The notes under the pieces are model-generated. The model worked only from the letters and a program-made list of their open reading frames with translations, was not told the origin of the DNA and searched no databases. A stretch of 64,000 bases of DNA from Gammaproteobacteria bacterium (GTDB lineage: Bacteria > Pseudomonadota > Gammaproteobacteria > JAABTG01). Of the stretch, positions 42,512 through 50,834 are shown piece by piece (within the stretch, counting starts at the first letter, position 1; each line of letters opens with the position of its first letter). The stretch lies in contig JAXHLS010000002.1 of the NCBI GenBank assembly GCA_034522055.1, positions 1,302,001 to 1,366,000 on the forward strand, in the 5' to 3' direction. A program made the position numbers and the translations under genes.

Positions 42512-44398
42512 ATGTTCAGGCCCAAGACCATGTCCCGCATCAGCCTCCAGGTGCTCAACGAGGACGCCCCCAAGGTCACCCTGCTGCTGGCCCGGGCCGG
42601 GGTCTTCGATCCGGAACCCGTGGATGATCCCGAGGGCATGCTGCCGGAACAACCCGCCGAACGCTACCGCGCCGTGTATCAGTCGGCCCGGGCCCGCATG
42701 ACCAAACTGGAGGGCGCCCTCGGTTGCAGCGACGAGCCTGGCGATGACGAATTGCGGGTGGTGTCCCTGGAGGAGCTGAAGGCCCTGGACGCCCGCCTGC
42801 GCGCCCTCTGGCAGACCTTCTCGGGCCTCGATGAGCGGCGCCACCAGCTGGACGAGGAACGCACCACCCTGAAGCAGCTCGAACAGGGCCTCCAGATCTT
42901 TTCCGGATTGAGTGTTGACCTCGGCATGTTCCAGACCAGCGGCGGCTTTCTCACCCTGCGGGTGGGTACCGTGCCCACCATCAACCTCGACCGCCTGCAG
43001 GATGCCGCGACCCTGGCCGGGCACCTGGTGACCCCCTTCCACGAGGACAACCACCTGCACTACGTGGTGGTGGCCGGACCGGCCCAAGAGGCCCACGAGA
43101 TGGATACCCTGCTCCATACGGCATCCTTCCGCCCGGTAGCCATTCCCGCGGAGTTCAGGGACTTCCCCGAGAATATCCGCCAGGAGCTGGACCGCCGCCG
43201 CGACGAGATCGACTGGCGCGAAGGGGAATACGAGAGGGAACGGGACGGGCTCGCTGCGCAACACAAGGACGAAGTGATGGCCGCCTGCCGCACCCTGCAC
43301 ATGGCCCGGCCCTTCGCCGATCTCGCCCAGAAGCTGCGGGGCACGGGGGCCCTGGCGGTGGTGGAGGGCTGGATCCCCAGGGAACGGTTGGCGGAGCTGC
43401 AGCACACCTTCCACACCCTGCTGGATCGGCCCTTCGTTTTCGACGTCCGCGATCCGCGGCCCGACGAGCTTTCCAGGGTGCCCACCCTGGTCAGTTACTC
43501 CTGGCTCACCCGGCCTTTTGGCGCCCTGGTGAACAACTACGGTATTCCCCGCTACGGCGAACTCGATCCCACCCTGCTGTTCACGGCCAGCTTCATCGCC
43601 ATGTTCGGCATGATGTTCGGTGACATCGGCCACGGTGCCGTCATCGCCCTGGCCGGCATCGCAATGCGCCGCCGCTTCCCGCTGGTCACGCCCTTCATGT
43701 TGGCCACGGGGCTGTGTTCCGTGGGTTTCGGTTTCGTCTATGGCAGCATCTTCGGCTACGAGCACGTGATCCATCCCCTGTGGATATCACCCCTGTCCGA
43801 CCCCTTGCTGATGCTGGAGATAGCCCTCTACTGGGGAATCGGCTTCATCCTGGTGGCCAACGTCCTGACCATCATCAATAATCTGCTGTTCGGCGATGTG
43901 CCCGCGGCGTTGCTCGACACCAAGGGCGTGGCCGGCATCGCGCTCTATGTGGGGGGGATCCACGGCGCGCGCCAGTGGTTGGGCGGCGGACACCTGGGGT
44001 GGCTGGAGATGGCCTACGTGATCGTACCACTCGCCACAATCATGGGTTTCAAGTGGAGCCGCAACAGCGCCCCCGTGGGAGAACGCATGCTCATCGTCGC
44101 CATCGACGGCTTCGAGGCGGTGATGAATTACCTGGCCAACACCCTGTCGTTCCTGCGCGTCGCCGCCTTCAGCCTCAACCACGTGGCCCTGGCGGTGGCG
44201 GTGTTCACCCTGGCCGCCATGATGGATACCACGGGCCACTGGATAACCGTGGTCCTCGGCAATATCTTCATCATCGTATTGGAGGGGGCCATCGTCACCA
44301 TCCAGACCCTGCGTCTGGAGTACTACGAGGGTTTTTCGCGCTTTTTCCGGGGCGATGGCCGGGAGTTTCGCCCCCTGAGTTTCCATACCCGGGCCTAG
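42512..44398 (+). CDS. ntpI: V/A-type ATPase subunit I (a)
   Basis: The 628-residue stator subunit that forms the ion half-channels. The N-terminal half (about 1-320) is a soluble, coiled-coil-containing arm; the C-terminal half has seven to eight membrane helices starting at FIAMFGMMFGDIGHG. The essential Arg is visible in NTLSFLRVAAFSLNHVALAV (about residue 550). Length is within the family range (600-700). It follows subunit C by 3 bp, and a 53-bp gap with a partial dispersed repeat separates it from subunit K. Confidence 0.93.
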   Translation: MFRPKTMSRISLQVLNEDAPKVTLLLARAGVFDPEPVDDPEGMLPEQPAERYRAVYQSARARMTKLEGALGCSDEPGDDELRVVSLEELKALDARLRALWQTFSGLDERRHQLDEERTTLKQLEQGLQIFSGLSVDLGMFQTSGGFLTLRVGTVPTINLDRLQDAATLAGHLVTPFHEDNHLHYVVVAGPAQEAHEMDTLLHTASFRPVAIPAEFRDFPENIRQELDRRRDEIDWREGEYERERDGLAAQHKDEVMAACRTLHMARPFADLAQKLRGTGALAVVEGWIPRERLAELQHTFHTLLDRPFVFDVRDPRPDELSRVPTLVSYSWLTRPFGALVNNYGIPRYGELDPTLLFTASFIAMFGMMFGDIGHGAVIALAGIAMRRRFPLVTPFMLATGLCSVGFGFVYGSIFGYEHVIHPLWISPLSDPLLMLEIALYWGIGFILVANVLTIINNLLFGDVPAALLDTKGVAGIALYVGGIHGARQWLGGGHLGWLEMAYVIVPLATIMGFKWSRNSAPVGERMLIVAIDGFEAVMNYLANTLSFLRVAAFSLNHVALAVAVFTLAAMMDTTGHWITVVLGNIFIIVLEGAIVTIQTLRLEYYEGFSRFFRGDGREFRPLSFHTRA

Positions 44399-44415
44399 GG
44401 CCTGAATCGCGAGTT

Positions 44416-44444
44416 ATCGTGCTTCGCGACTTTTACGTTAAGGA
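44416..44444 (+). repeat. Truncated dispersed repeat carrying the subunit K ribosome site
   Basis: CGTGCTTCGCGACTTTTACG followed by TTAAGGAG matches the tail of the hairpin repeats at 10518-10572 and 61860-61914, but the CCCTCTCCC hairpin part is missing. The AAGGAG at the repeat end is the Shine-Dalgarno of the proteolipid gene starting at 44452. Confidence 0.65.
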
Positions 44445-44451
44445 GTAGACC

Positions 44452-44904
44452 ATGTACTGGCTAGTGGCACTGATGACGTTGACCACCGTGGGCATCATCG
44501 CCCTCGGTGTTTACTTCGAGTTGTATCCCCTCGGTTCGGAGCGGGCGAGCCCGCGCTGGTTGAAGGGCACCCTGGGCACCCAGCTCGTGGTCTTCGTGGC
44601 CGCCCAGGCCGGACTGCTGTTGCTCGGCGTGCAGGACGTCATGGCCCAGGCGCCCGTGGCCGAGGGCGCGGCCGCCGCTGAGATCACCGTTGGCATGGGG
44701 TTGGCCATCATCGGCGTCGGTATCCCCACCGCCGTGGCCACCATCGCGGCCGGTATCGCGGTGGGGCCGGTGGGTGCGGCCTCCCTCGCCGTCATCACCG
44801 AGAAACCCGAGCTGTTCGGCCGCACCCTCATCTACCTGGGGCTGGCGGAAGGCATCGCCATCTACGGCCTGGTGGTGACCATCCTGCTCCTCGGGCGCAT
44901 ATGA
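44452..44904 (+). CDS. ntpK: V/A-type ATPase proteolipid subunit K
   Basis: The 150-residue rotor-ring proteolipid. The C-terminal hairpin (about residues 75-150) is canonical, with a single ion-binding Glu in YLGLAEGIAIYGLVVTILLL. The N-terminal 65 residues add two more hydrophobic helices without an acidic residue, ending VMAQAP, which resembles a signal-peptide cleavage site. The Gln ligands that mark sodium-binding K subunits (PETQ-type motif) are absent, so proton coupling is more likely. Its start follows the repeat-derived AAGGAG. It overlaps the subunit F start as ATGA. Confidence 0.88.
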   Translation: MYWLVALMTLTTVGIIALGVYFELYPLGSERASPRWLKGTLGTQLVVFVAAQAGLLLLGVQDVMAQAPVAEGAAAAEITVGMGLAIIGVGIPTAVATIAAGIAVGPVGAASLAVITEKPELFGRTLIYLGLAEGIAIYGLVVTILLLGRI

Positions 44905-45227
44905 GCACACGCATCATCGCCATGGGCTCCGAGGCCCTGCTCGAGGGCTTCGCCCTGCTGGGGGTGGAGACCGTGGCCGATCCCTCGCCCCACGAGGTGG
45001 AGGAACTACTGCGCGGCCTCGCGGCCTCGGACGCCAGGGCCCTGGTGTTCCTCGAACACCAGGTGGCACGCGAGGCCGGCCAGGCCCTGGAAGACATCAG
45101 GAGGGAAGGAGGACGTATCGTGATCAGTGAGATCCCACCCCTCGAGGCGCCCGCCGATTACCGGCCGCCCGTGGAGGATCTGGTGATACGGGTGCTGGGT
45201 GCCTCAGCCCTGGAGAAACGCCCATGA
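44901..45227 (+). CDS. ntpG: V/A-type ATPase subunit F
   Basis: The 108-residue central-stalk subunit with a Rossmann-like fold: RIIAMGSEALLEGFALLGVE, ARALVFLEHQVA, GGRIVISEIPPLEAP. It regulates catalysis by contacting subunit D. It overlaps subunit K by 4 bp at its start and subunit E by 4 bp at its end. Confidence 0.85.
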   Translation: MSTRIIAMGSEALLEGFALLGVETVADPSPHEVEELLRGLAASDARALVFLEHQVAREAGQALEDIRREGGRIVISEIPPLEAPADYRPPVEDLVIRVLGASALEKRP

Positions 45228-45874
45228 AGGCCGAAGACCAGGTTGCCGCGCTGGAGCAGGCCATCCGGGAACGCGCCGAGGCCCTGGCCGCGGAACACCT
45301 CGAACAGGCCGAGCGTGCCAGGGAGCGTATCCGCAAGGAGACCAGCAACCGTATTCAGCTGCTGGAGGAGAAGGAAAACCTGTCGGCCCAGGCCCAAGGG
45401 GAGCGGGAATACCGGCGCCGCGTCCAGGCCAGCGAACTCCGCCTGCAGGCGGAACTGGACCGCCTGCGCTGGGGGCTGGTGGAACATGTCCTGTTCCGGG
45501 TCACCGAGCGTCTCCATGAACTGCGCGACGACGAAGAGAAGTATACGGCCCTGTTCAAGCAGCTGCTGGCCCAGGCGGCGGCCTGCTTCGAGCAAAACCA
45601 GCTCGAGGCCCTGGTGTCGGAGACCGACCACCGGCGCTTCGCCGGCGAGTGGGAGGCCCTGGTGGCGGACTGTGTGACGGACAAGGAAATCCATCTCGCC
45701 AACGAACACTGCCCCTGCAACGGCGGCGTGCTGGTGCGCACGGTGGATGGCCGCATCGGCGTCAACAACACCTTCGAAGGCCGCATGGAACGCATGAAAG
45801 AGGACCTCCAGCGCCTGGCGTTGGAGCGGCTGTTCTCCCACGCCACCAACTCCGGAGCCTTGCTCAATGGGTGA
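45224..45874 (+). CDS. ntpE: V/A-type ATPase subunit E
   Basis: The 216-residue peripheral-stalk subunit with a long N-terminal helix (LEQAIRERAEALAAEHLEQA onward, about residues 1-100) and a globular C-terminal domain ending in GGVLVRTVDGRIGVNNTFEG, the conserved E-subunit motif. It pairs with the G/H subunit. It is coupled to subunit F (ATGA) and overlaps the subunit A start by 8 bp. Confidence 0.88.
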   Translation: MKAEDQVAALEQAIRERAEALAAEHLEQAERARERIRKETSNRIQLLEEKENLSAQAQGEREYRRRVQASELRLQAELDRLRWGLVEHVLFRVTERLHELRDDEEKYTALFKQLLAQAAACFEQNQLEALVSETDHRRFAGEWEALVADCVTDKEIHLANEHCPCNGGVLVRTVDGRIGVNNTFEGRMERMKEDLQRLALERLFSHATNSGALLNG

Positions 45875-47648
45875 GATCATCGACGTCAACGGCCCCATCG
45901 TCACGGTGAGGCTGGACCGAGTGCGCAACGGCGACCAGGTGAAGATCGGCCGCATGGGCCTGGTGGGCGAGGTGATCGGGCTCGACGGCGACCGCGCCGT
46001 GGTACAGGTCTACGAGTCCACTGAAGGAGCGCGTCCCGGCGAAGACGCCGAAAGCCTGGGTCACCCCCTGTCGGTGGAGCTGGGTCCCGGCCTCATGGGT
46101 AACATCTTCGACGGCGTTCAACGGCCCCTGCCGGAGATCCTCAAGATCAGCGGCGACCACATCGGCCGGGGCATTCATGTGCCCTCCCTGAACCGCGAGA
46201 CCTCCTGGCGCTTCGAGGCCGACGGCTCCCTGTCCATGGGCGACCGCCTCGAAGGCGGCGCCGTCATCGGCACGGTGCAGGAGACCGAGACCATCAAGCA
46301 CCATATTCTCGTGCCGCCCGATATAAGCGGCGAGATCGTGGAGCACGGGGCCTCGGGCGACTACACCGTCGATGCCGTCATCGCCCGACTCAAGAGCGAC
46401 GACGGCCGCGTCCACGACCTCCGGCTCTTCCACCGTTGGCCGGTGCGCACACCCCGCCCCTACGGCGCGCGCAACCACGCCGCCGTGCCCCTGATCACCG
46501 GCCAGCGGGTGCTGGATACCTTCTTTCCCATCGTCAAGGGCGGCAAGGGCGCGGTGCCCGGCCCCTTCGGTGCCGGCAAGACCATGGTGCAGCAGCAGAT
46601 CGCCCGCTGGGCCAACGCCGACATCGTCATCTACGTGGGCTGCGGGGAGCGGGGCAACGAGCTGGTGGACATCCTGGAGACCTTCCCGGAACTCACGGAT
46701 CCCCACACCGGGCGCTCTCTCATGGAGCGCACCCTGCTGGTGGCCAATACCTCCAACATGCCGGTGGTGGCCCGCGAGGCCAGCATCTACGTCGGCGTGA
46801 CCATCGCCGAATACTACCGCGACCAGGGCTACGATGTGGTGATGGTGGCCGATTCCACCTCCCGCTGGGCCGAGGCCCTGCGGGAAGTGAGCGGCCGCCT
46901 CGGCCAGATGCCCGTGGAGGAGGGCTACCCCGCCTATCTGGCGTCGCGTCTGTCGGCCTTCTACGAGCGCGCCGGCCGCGTAGAGACCCTCACGGGGGGC
47001 CTCGGCTCCGTCACCCTCATCGGCGCGGTGTCGCCCCCGGGGGGCGATTTCTCCGAGCCGGTCACCAGCCACACCAAGGAGATCGTCCCCACCTTCTGGG
47101 CCCTGTCCAAGGAGCTGGCCGACGCCCGCCACTACCCGGCAGTGGACTGGCTGGACTCCTTCTCCGGCTATGTGGACACCGCCGCCCAGTGGTGGGCCCG
47201 CGAAGTGGACCCCGGCTGGGCCGCCCGGCGGGGCCAGGCCCTGGCGGTGCTCAGCCAGGCCGACGATCTGTCCCGCATCGTCAACCTGGTGGGCCCCGAG
47301 GCCCTCTCCCCCACCCAGCGCTGGGTGCTGGAGGGGGCCGCCCTCATCAAGGAGGGCGTGCTCCAGCAGAGCGCCATCGACGAGGTGGACAGCTATGCCA
47401 GTCCGCGCAAACAGTTCCAGCTTCTGGACATCGCCCTGTGCATCTATGACGAAGGACACAAGCTCATCGAGCTTGGGGTACCCGTGGAGCAGATCTCGCG
47501 CTTGCCCAGCATGGCCCGCTTCCGCCGCCTCAAGTCCATGTACACCAGCGAGCAGACCGATGACATCGAGGCCTTTAACAAACACGTGAAACAGGATATC
47601 GACGAATTGCGCGTCGAATACGGCGCGCCGCGGGAGGCCGAGGCATGA
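45867..47648 (+). CDS. ntpA: V/A-type ATPase catalytic subunit A
   Basis: The 593-residue nucleotide-hydrolysing subunit. It has the N-terminal barrel (IIDVNGPIVTVRL), the non-homologous bulge with VPPDISGEI, the P-loop GPFGAGKTMVQQ (about residues 232-243, Ala in place of the common Ser), the catalytic GCGERGNELVDIL and the Walker B MVADSTSRWAEALRE. Length is typical. It overlaps subunit E by 8 bp and B by 4 bp. Confidence 0.97.
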   Translation: MGEIIDVNGPIVTVRLDRVRNGDQVKIGRMGLVGEVIGLDGDRAVVQVYESTEGARPGEDAESLGHPLSVELGPGLMGNIFDGVQRPLPEILKISGDHIGRGIHVPSLNRETSWRFEADGSLSMGDRLEGGAVIGTVQETETIKHHILVPPDISGEIVEHGASGDYTVDAVIARLKSDDGRVHDLRLFHRWPVRTPRPYGARNHAAVPLITGQRVLDTFFPIVKGGKGAVPGPFGAGKTMVQQQIARWANADIVIYVGCGERGNELVDILETFPELTDPHTGRSLMERTLLVANTSNMPVVAREASIYVGVTIAEYYRDQGYDVVMVADSTSRWAEALREVSGRLGQMPVEEGYPAYLASRLSAFYERAGRVETLTGGLGSVTLIGAVSPPGGDFSEPVTSHTKEIVPTFWALSKELADARHYPAVDWLDSFSGYVDTAAQWWAREVDPGWAARRGQALAVLSQADDLSRIVNLVGPEALSPTQRWVLEGAALIKEGVLQQSAIDEVDSYASPRKQFQLLDIALCIYDEGHKLIELGVPVEQISRLPSMARFRRLKSMYTSEQTDDIEAFNKHVKQDIDELRVEYGAPREAEA

Positions 47649-49087
47649 GGGAGAAAGAATTCCGCATGGCATCCGCCGCGCGGGGTGCCCTGCTCTACAT
47701 GAAGGGTGTGCGCGGGGTGGCCCTGGGAGACCGGGTGGTGGTGCGCGACCAGGCCGGCCGGCGTCGCAGCGGCCAGGTGATCCGCACCTCCGACGAAGTG
47801 GTGCTGATCCAGGTGTTCGAAGGTACCGAGGGGCTCGACCTCGACCAGACCTGGGCCCGTTTCCTGGAGAAGCCCTTCGAGCTGTCCCTGTCCCCCGAGA
47901 TCCTGGGTCGCGTGTTCAGCGGCATCGGGGCCCCCCGGGACGACCGGCCCCCCATCATCTCCACCCTCAAGCGCAACGTCAACGGCGCCCCCGTCAATCC
48001 GGCGGCCCGCACCTATCCCAAGGAATTCATTCAGACCGGCATATCCACCATCGACGGCCTGAACTCCCTGGTGCGCGGCCAGAAGCTGCCCATCTTCTCG
48101 GGCTCGGGCCTGCCCCACAACCGGCTGGCCGCCCAGATCGTGCGCCAGGCCAAGCTGCTGTCCCAGGAGGCGGACTTCTCCGTGGTGTTCGCAGCCATGG
48201 GGGTCTCCTACAGCGACGCCCGCTTCTTCGAGGAAGAGTTCGAGTCCAGCGGCGTGCTGCGCAACGTCGTGATGTTCATCAACCTGGCGGACGACCCGCC
48301 CATGGAGCGCCTGCTGCTGCCGCGAGCGGCCCTGACTGCCGCCGAGTACCTCGCCTACGAACTCGACCAGCACGTGCTGGTGGTACTCACGGACATGACC
48401 AACTACGCCGAGGCCCTGCGGGAAGTGGCCACCGCCAAGGGCGACGTACCGGCCCGCAAGGGCTATCCGGGCTATCTCTACTCCGACCTGGCGGAACTCT
48501 ACGAGCGTGCGGGGCGCATCCACGAACGCCACGGCTCCATCACCATGATGCCCGTGCTATCCATGCCGTCGGACGACATCACCCATCCCATTCCCGACCT
48601 CACGGGCTATATCACCGAGGGCCAGATCGTGCTGTCCCGGGAACTCCAGAGCCAGGGGATCTATCCGCCGGTGAACGTGCCCCCGTCCCTGTCCCGGCTC
48701 ATGAAGGACGGCATCGGGGCCGACTTCACCCGCGAGGACCACCCGCGGGTGGCGGCCCAGCTCTACGCCGCCTATGCCCGCTCCCTGGAGGCCCGCAACC
48801 TGGCCTCCATCATCGGCGCCGAGGAACTTTCCGAACGCGACCGCCGCTACCTGGAATTCGCCAAGGGCTTCGAGGAGCGGTTCGTCGGCCAGGGCGAGGA
48901 CGAGGACCGCAGCATCATCGAGACCCTGGAGATCGCCTGGAGCCTGCTGTCCGGTCTGCCCCCGGAGGCCCTGAACCGCGTCTCCGAGGAGGACCTGCAG
49001 AAGTACCACCATTGGGGCCGCGCCCGCGACCCCGCCAAGGTCGCGGAAGTCCCGGAGGCCGACGAGGCCACCACGGACGGGGACTGA
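47645..49087 (+). CDS. ntpB: V/A-type ATPase regulatory subunit B
   Basis: The 480-residue non-catalytic partner of A. It has the B-type degenerate P-loop GSGLPHNRLAAQI (about residue 155), VFAAMGVSYSDARFFEEEF and LTDMTNYAEALREV. The start at 47645 (ATGA with subunit A) gives a few residues before the conserved RMASAARGALLYM; the Met at 47666 is an alternative. Length is normal. Confidence 0.97.
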   Translation: MREKEFRMASAARGALLYMKGVRGVALGDRVVVRDQAGRRRSGQVIRTSDEVVLIQVFEGTEGLDLDQTWARFLEKPFELSLSPEILGRVFSGIGAPRDDRPPIISTLKRNVNGAPVNPAARTYPKEFIQTGISTIDGLNSLVRGQKLPIFSGSGLPHNRLAAQIVRQAKLLSQEADFSVVFAAMGVSYSDARFFEEEFESSGVLRNVVMFINLADDPPMERLLLPRAALTAAEYLAYELDQHVLVVLTDMTNYAEALREVATAKGDVPARKGYPGYLYSDLAELYERAGRIHERHGSITMMPVLSMPSDDITHPIPDLTGYITEGQIVLSRELQSQGIYPPVNVPPSLSRLMKDGIGADFTREDHPRVAAQLYAAYARSLEARNLASIIGAEELSERDRRYLEFAKGFEERFVGQGEDEDRSIIETLEIAWSLLSGLPPEALNRVSEEDLQKYHHWGRARDPAKVAEVPEADEATTDGD

Positions 49088-49089
49088 GC

Positions 49090-49719
49090 ATGGCGGACCG
49101 CCTGAAGATACCGCCCACCAAGAGTGCCCTGCTGGGCCTCAAGCGCCAGGTGGATTTCCTGGAGGAGGGCCACGCCCTGCTGGAGCGCAAGAAGGAGCTG
49201 CTCACCCGTCTGGTCTACGAGCGCCTGGCCCAGTACCGGGAACTGCGGGGGGAGACTACCGAGGCGGTGAAACAGGCCTACCACTGGCTCAGCATCACCC
49301 ACATGCGCATGGGCAGCCACAAGCTGCGGCTGGCGGCCCTGGCCATTCCCCTGGGTCTCGAAGTGAACATCCTGCCGCGCTCCCATCTCGGCGTGGAGTA
49401 CCCGTCGGTGACGGCCAAGCCCCTGCCCCTCCAGCCCGTGGGCCTCATCGGCACCGACGCCAGCCTCGACGAGACCCGGGAGCGCCTCGCCCACATGGCC
49501 ACCCTGCTGGCCCGCCTGGGGGAATCGGAGATGGCCCTGTGGCGGCTCCTGGAGGAACAGCGCAAGACCCAGAAACGGGTGAACGCCCTCAAGTACAACG
49601 TCATCCCCCGCTACCGCAACACCATCCGTTATATCCAGGGCGCCCTGGAAGAAGAGGAGCGCAACACCCTGTTCCAGATCAAGATCCTACGCGAGCAGAG
49701 CGGCGACCAGTCCTTCTGA
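49090..49719 (+). CDS. ntpD: V/A-type ATPase subunit D
   Basis: The 209-residue rotor-shaft subunit, a long antiparallel coiled coil: PTKSALLGLKRQVDFLEEGH at the N-terminus and KTQKRVNALKYNVIPRYRNT at about residue 160, the D-subunit signature. ATG 49090 lies 2 bp after the subunit B stop; the longer upstream frame is rejected. It is the last gene of the operon, and no clear intrinsic terminator follows. Confidence 0.92.
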   Translation: MADRLKIPPTKSALLGLKRQVDFLEEGHALLERKKELLTRLVYERLAQYRELRGETTEAVKQAYHWLSITHMRMGSHKLRLAALAIPLGLEVNILPRSHLGVEYPSVTAKPLPLQPVGLIGTDASLDETRERLAHMATLLARLGESEMALWRLLEEQRKTQKRVNALKYNVIPRYRNTIRYIQGALEEEERNTLFQIKILREQSGDQSF

Positions 49720-49749
49720 CGGCCGACATCCGGGCGACAAAAGCAAAGA

Positions 49750-50069
49750 TTAACCACGAAATACACGAAAAAACGCGAAAAGATTCAGGGAGAATGAGAT
49801 CCTGGGAGTTGATGCCACGTGATCGTCCGGAGCACAAGACAACAAAAAACTGTTCAACTACGAAATACGCGAAAGGCGCGAAAGGATTCAGAGAGAATGA
49901 GGTCCCACGAGTTGATGCCACGTGATCGTCCGGGGCACCGGACAACAAAAAACTCTTCAACTACGAAATACGCGAAAGGCGCGAAAGGCGCGAAAGGATT
50001 CAGGGAGAATGACGTCTCGCGACTTGTTTCCACGTGATCGTCCGGAGCACCGGACAACAAAAGACTGTT
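49750..50069. repeat. Three tandem ACTACGAAA-family repeats (about 103-bp units)
   Basis: Units begin at about 49750, 49853 and 49956. Each carries AACTACGAAATACGCGAAAG or a variant, GATTCAGGGAGAATGA, a CCACGTGATCGTCCGG segment and a GACAACAAAAAAC end. The third unit is longer by a 9-bp GCGCGAAAG duplication. The opening motif matches the dispersed family at 2.6, 13.1 and 23.9 kb, but the body differs from those copies. Confidence 0.85.
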
Positions 50070-50116
50070 GGCGCCTCCGCAGAATCTGTGGGTGAATATT
50101 TCGCTCGCAGTGAGCG

Positions 50117-50530
50117 CGCTGTCGGGCTGAAGCCCGACCTACACAGCACCCCCCGCCCATTCCTCTGGCACGGATGTAGGTCGGGATTCATCCCGACATC
50201 CGGCCCGTAGATACGCCCACCGCCTGTTCCTTCGGCACGCATGTAGGTCGGGATTCATCCCGACATCCGGCCCGTAGATGCGCCCACCGCCTGTTCCTTC
50301 GGTACGCATGTAGGTCGGGATTCATCCCGACATCCCGGCCCGTAGATGCGCCCACCGCCTGTTCCTTCGGCACGCATGTAGGTCGGGATTCATCCCGACA
50401 TCCCGGCCCGTAGATGCGCCCACCGCCCATTCCTTGGGCACGGACGTAGGTCGGTTGCTCCTGGCAACCGACATCCCGCCCGCCACCCGCCGGGATCCCG
50501 TCGGCTGCGCCAGGAGTAGCCGACCTACAA
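50117..50530. repeat. Tandem array of GTAGGTCGGG palindromes (67-68 bp period)
   Basis: The core GTAGGTCGGGATTCATCCCG recurs at 50176, 50243, 50310 and 50377, with a variant (GTAGGTCGGTTGCTCCTGGC) at 50446. The linkers are also conserved (CCCGTAGATGCGCCCACCGC then CTGTTCCTTCGG), so this is not CRISPR. An inverted relative (TCGGGCTGAAGCCCGA) opens the block at about 50129, and single copies occur at 25.4-25.6 kb. Confidence 0.85.
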
Positions 50531-50609
50531 TCTGGTTGAAAACGAGGTCCTTATCGAGGCCCACAAACGCCAAGGGCGCCTCGCGGGCGCCCTTGGCTTG
50601 TTCAGGGAA

Positions 50610-50686
50610 TGGTGGCGATGGAGAGACTTGAACTCTCGACCTCGAGATTATGAGTCCCGCGCTCTAACCAGCTGAGCTACATCGCC
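50610..50686 (-). tRNA. tRNA with CAU anticodon (Met, or possibly Ile2)
   Basis: The 77-nt cloverleaf has acceptor stem GGCGATG/CATCGCC, D-arm GCTC-AGCTGGTTA-GAGC, anticodon stem CGGGA/TCTCG with loop CTCATAA (anticodon CAT), T-loop TTCAAGT and encoded CCA. By anticodon it is elongator tRNA-Met, and the acceptor is fully paired, so it is not the initiator. The GACTCATAATC context and TTCAAGTC T-loop also occur in E. coli Ile2 tRNA (lysidine-modified), so identity is ambiguous. Confidence 0.93.
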
Positions 50687-50834
50687 GAAAAAGGGGACGA
50701 AATATAGCGAAACCGCCGGTCCCTGGCAACCGACGATCGCCATTGCCGGGGCGCAGGCGGCGGTCAGTTTACCCACCTTGGCCGTAGGTCGGTTGCTCCC
50801 GGCAACCGACATCCCGAGGCCAGGCCCGATATCT

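Noticed and set aside
45864-47672. 602-codon minus-strand frame opposite ATPase subunit A
   Set aside because: Antisense shadow. Subunit A on the plus strand is unambiguous.
49679-50242. Several overlapping short frames on the minus strand
   Set aside because: They translate the ACTACGAAA and GTAGGTCGGG repeats (FRVFRS and GMNPDLH-type strings) and are artefacts of tandem repeats.
50117-50530. CRISPR-like regular array
   Set aside because: The units recur every 67-68 bp, but the linkers between palindromes are also conserved, the palindromes are REP-like, and no cas gene is visible.
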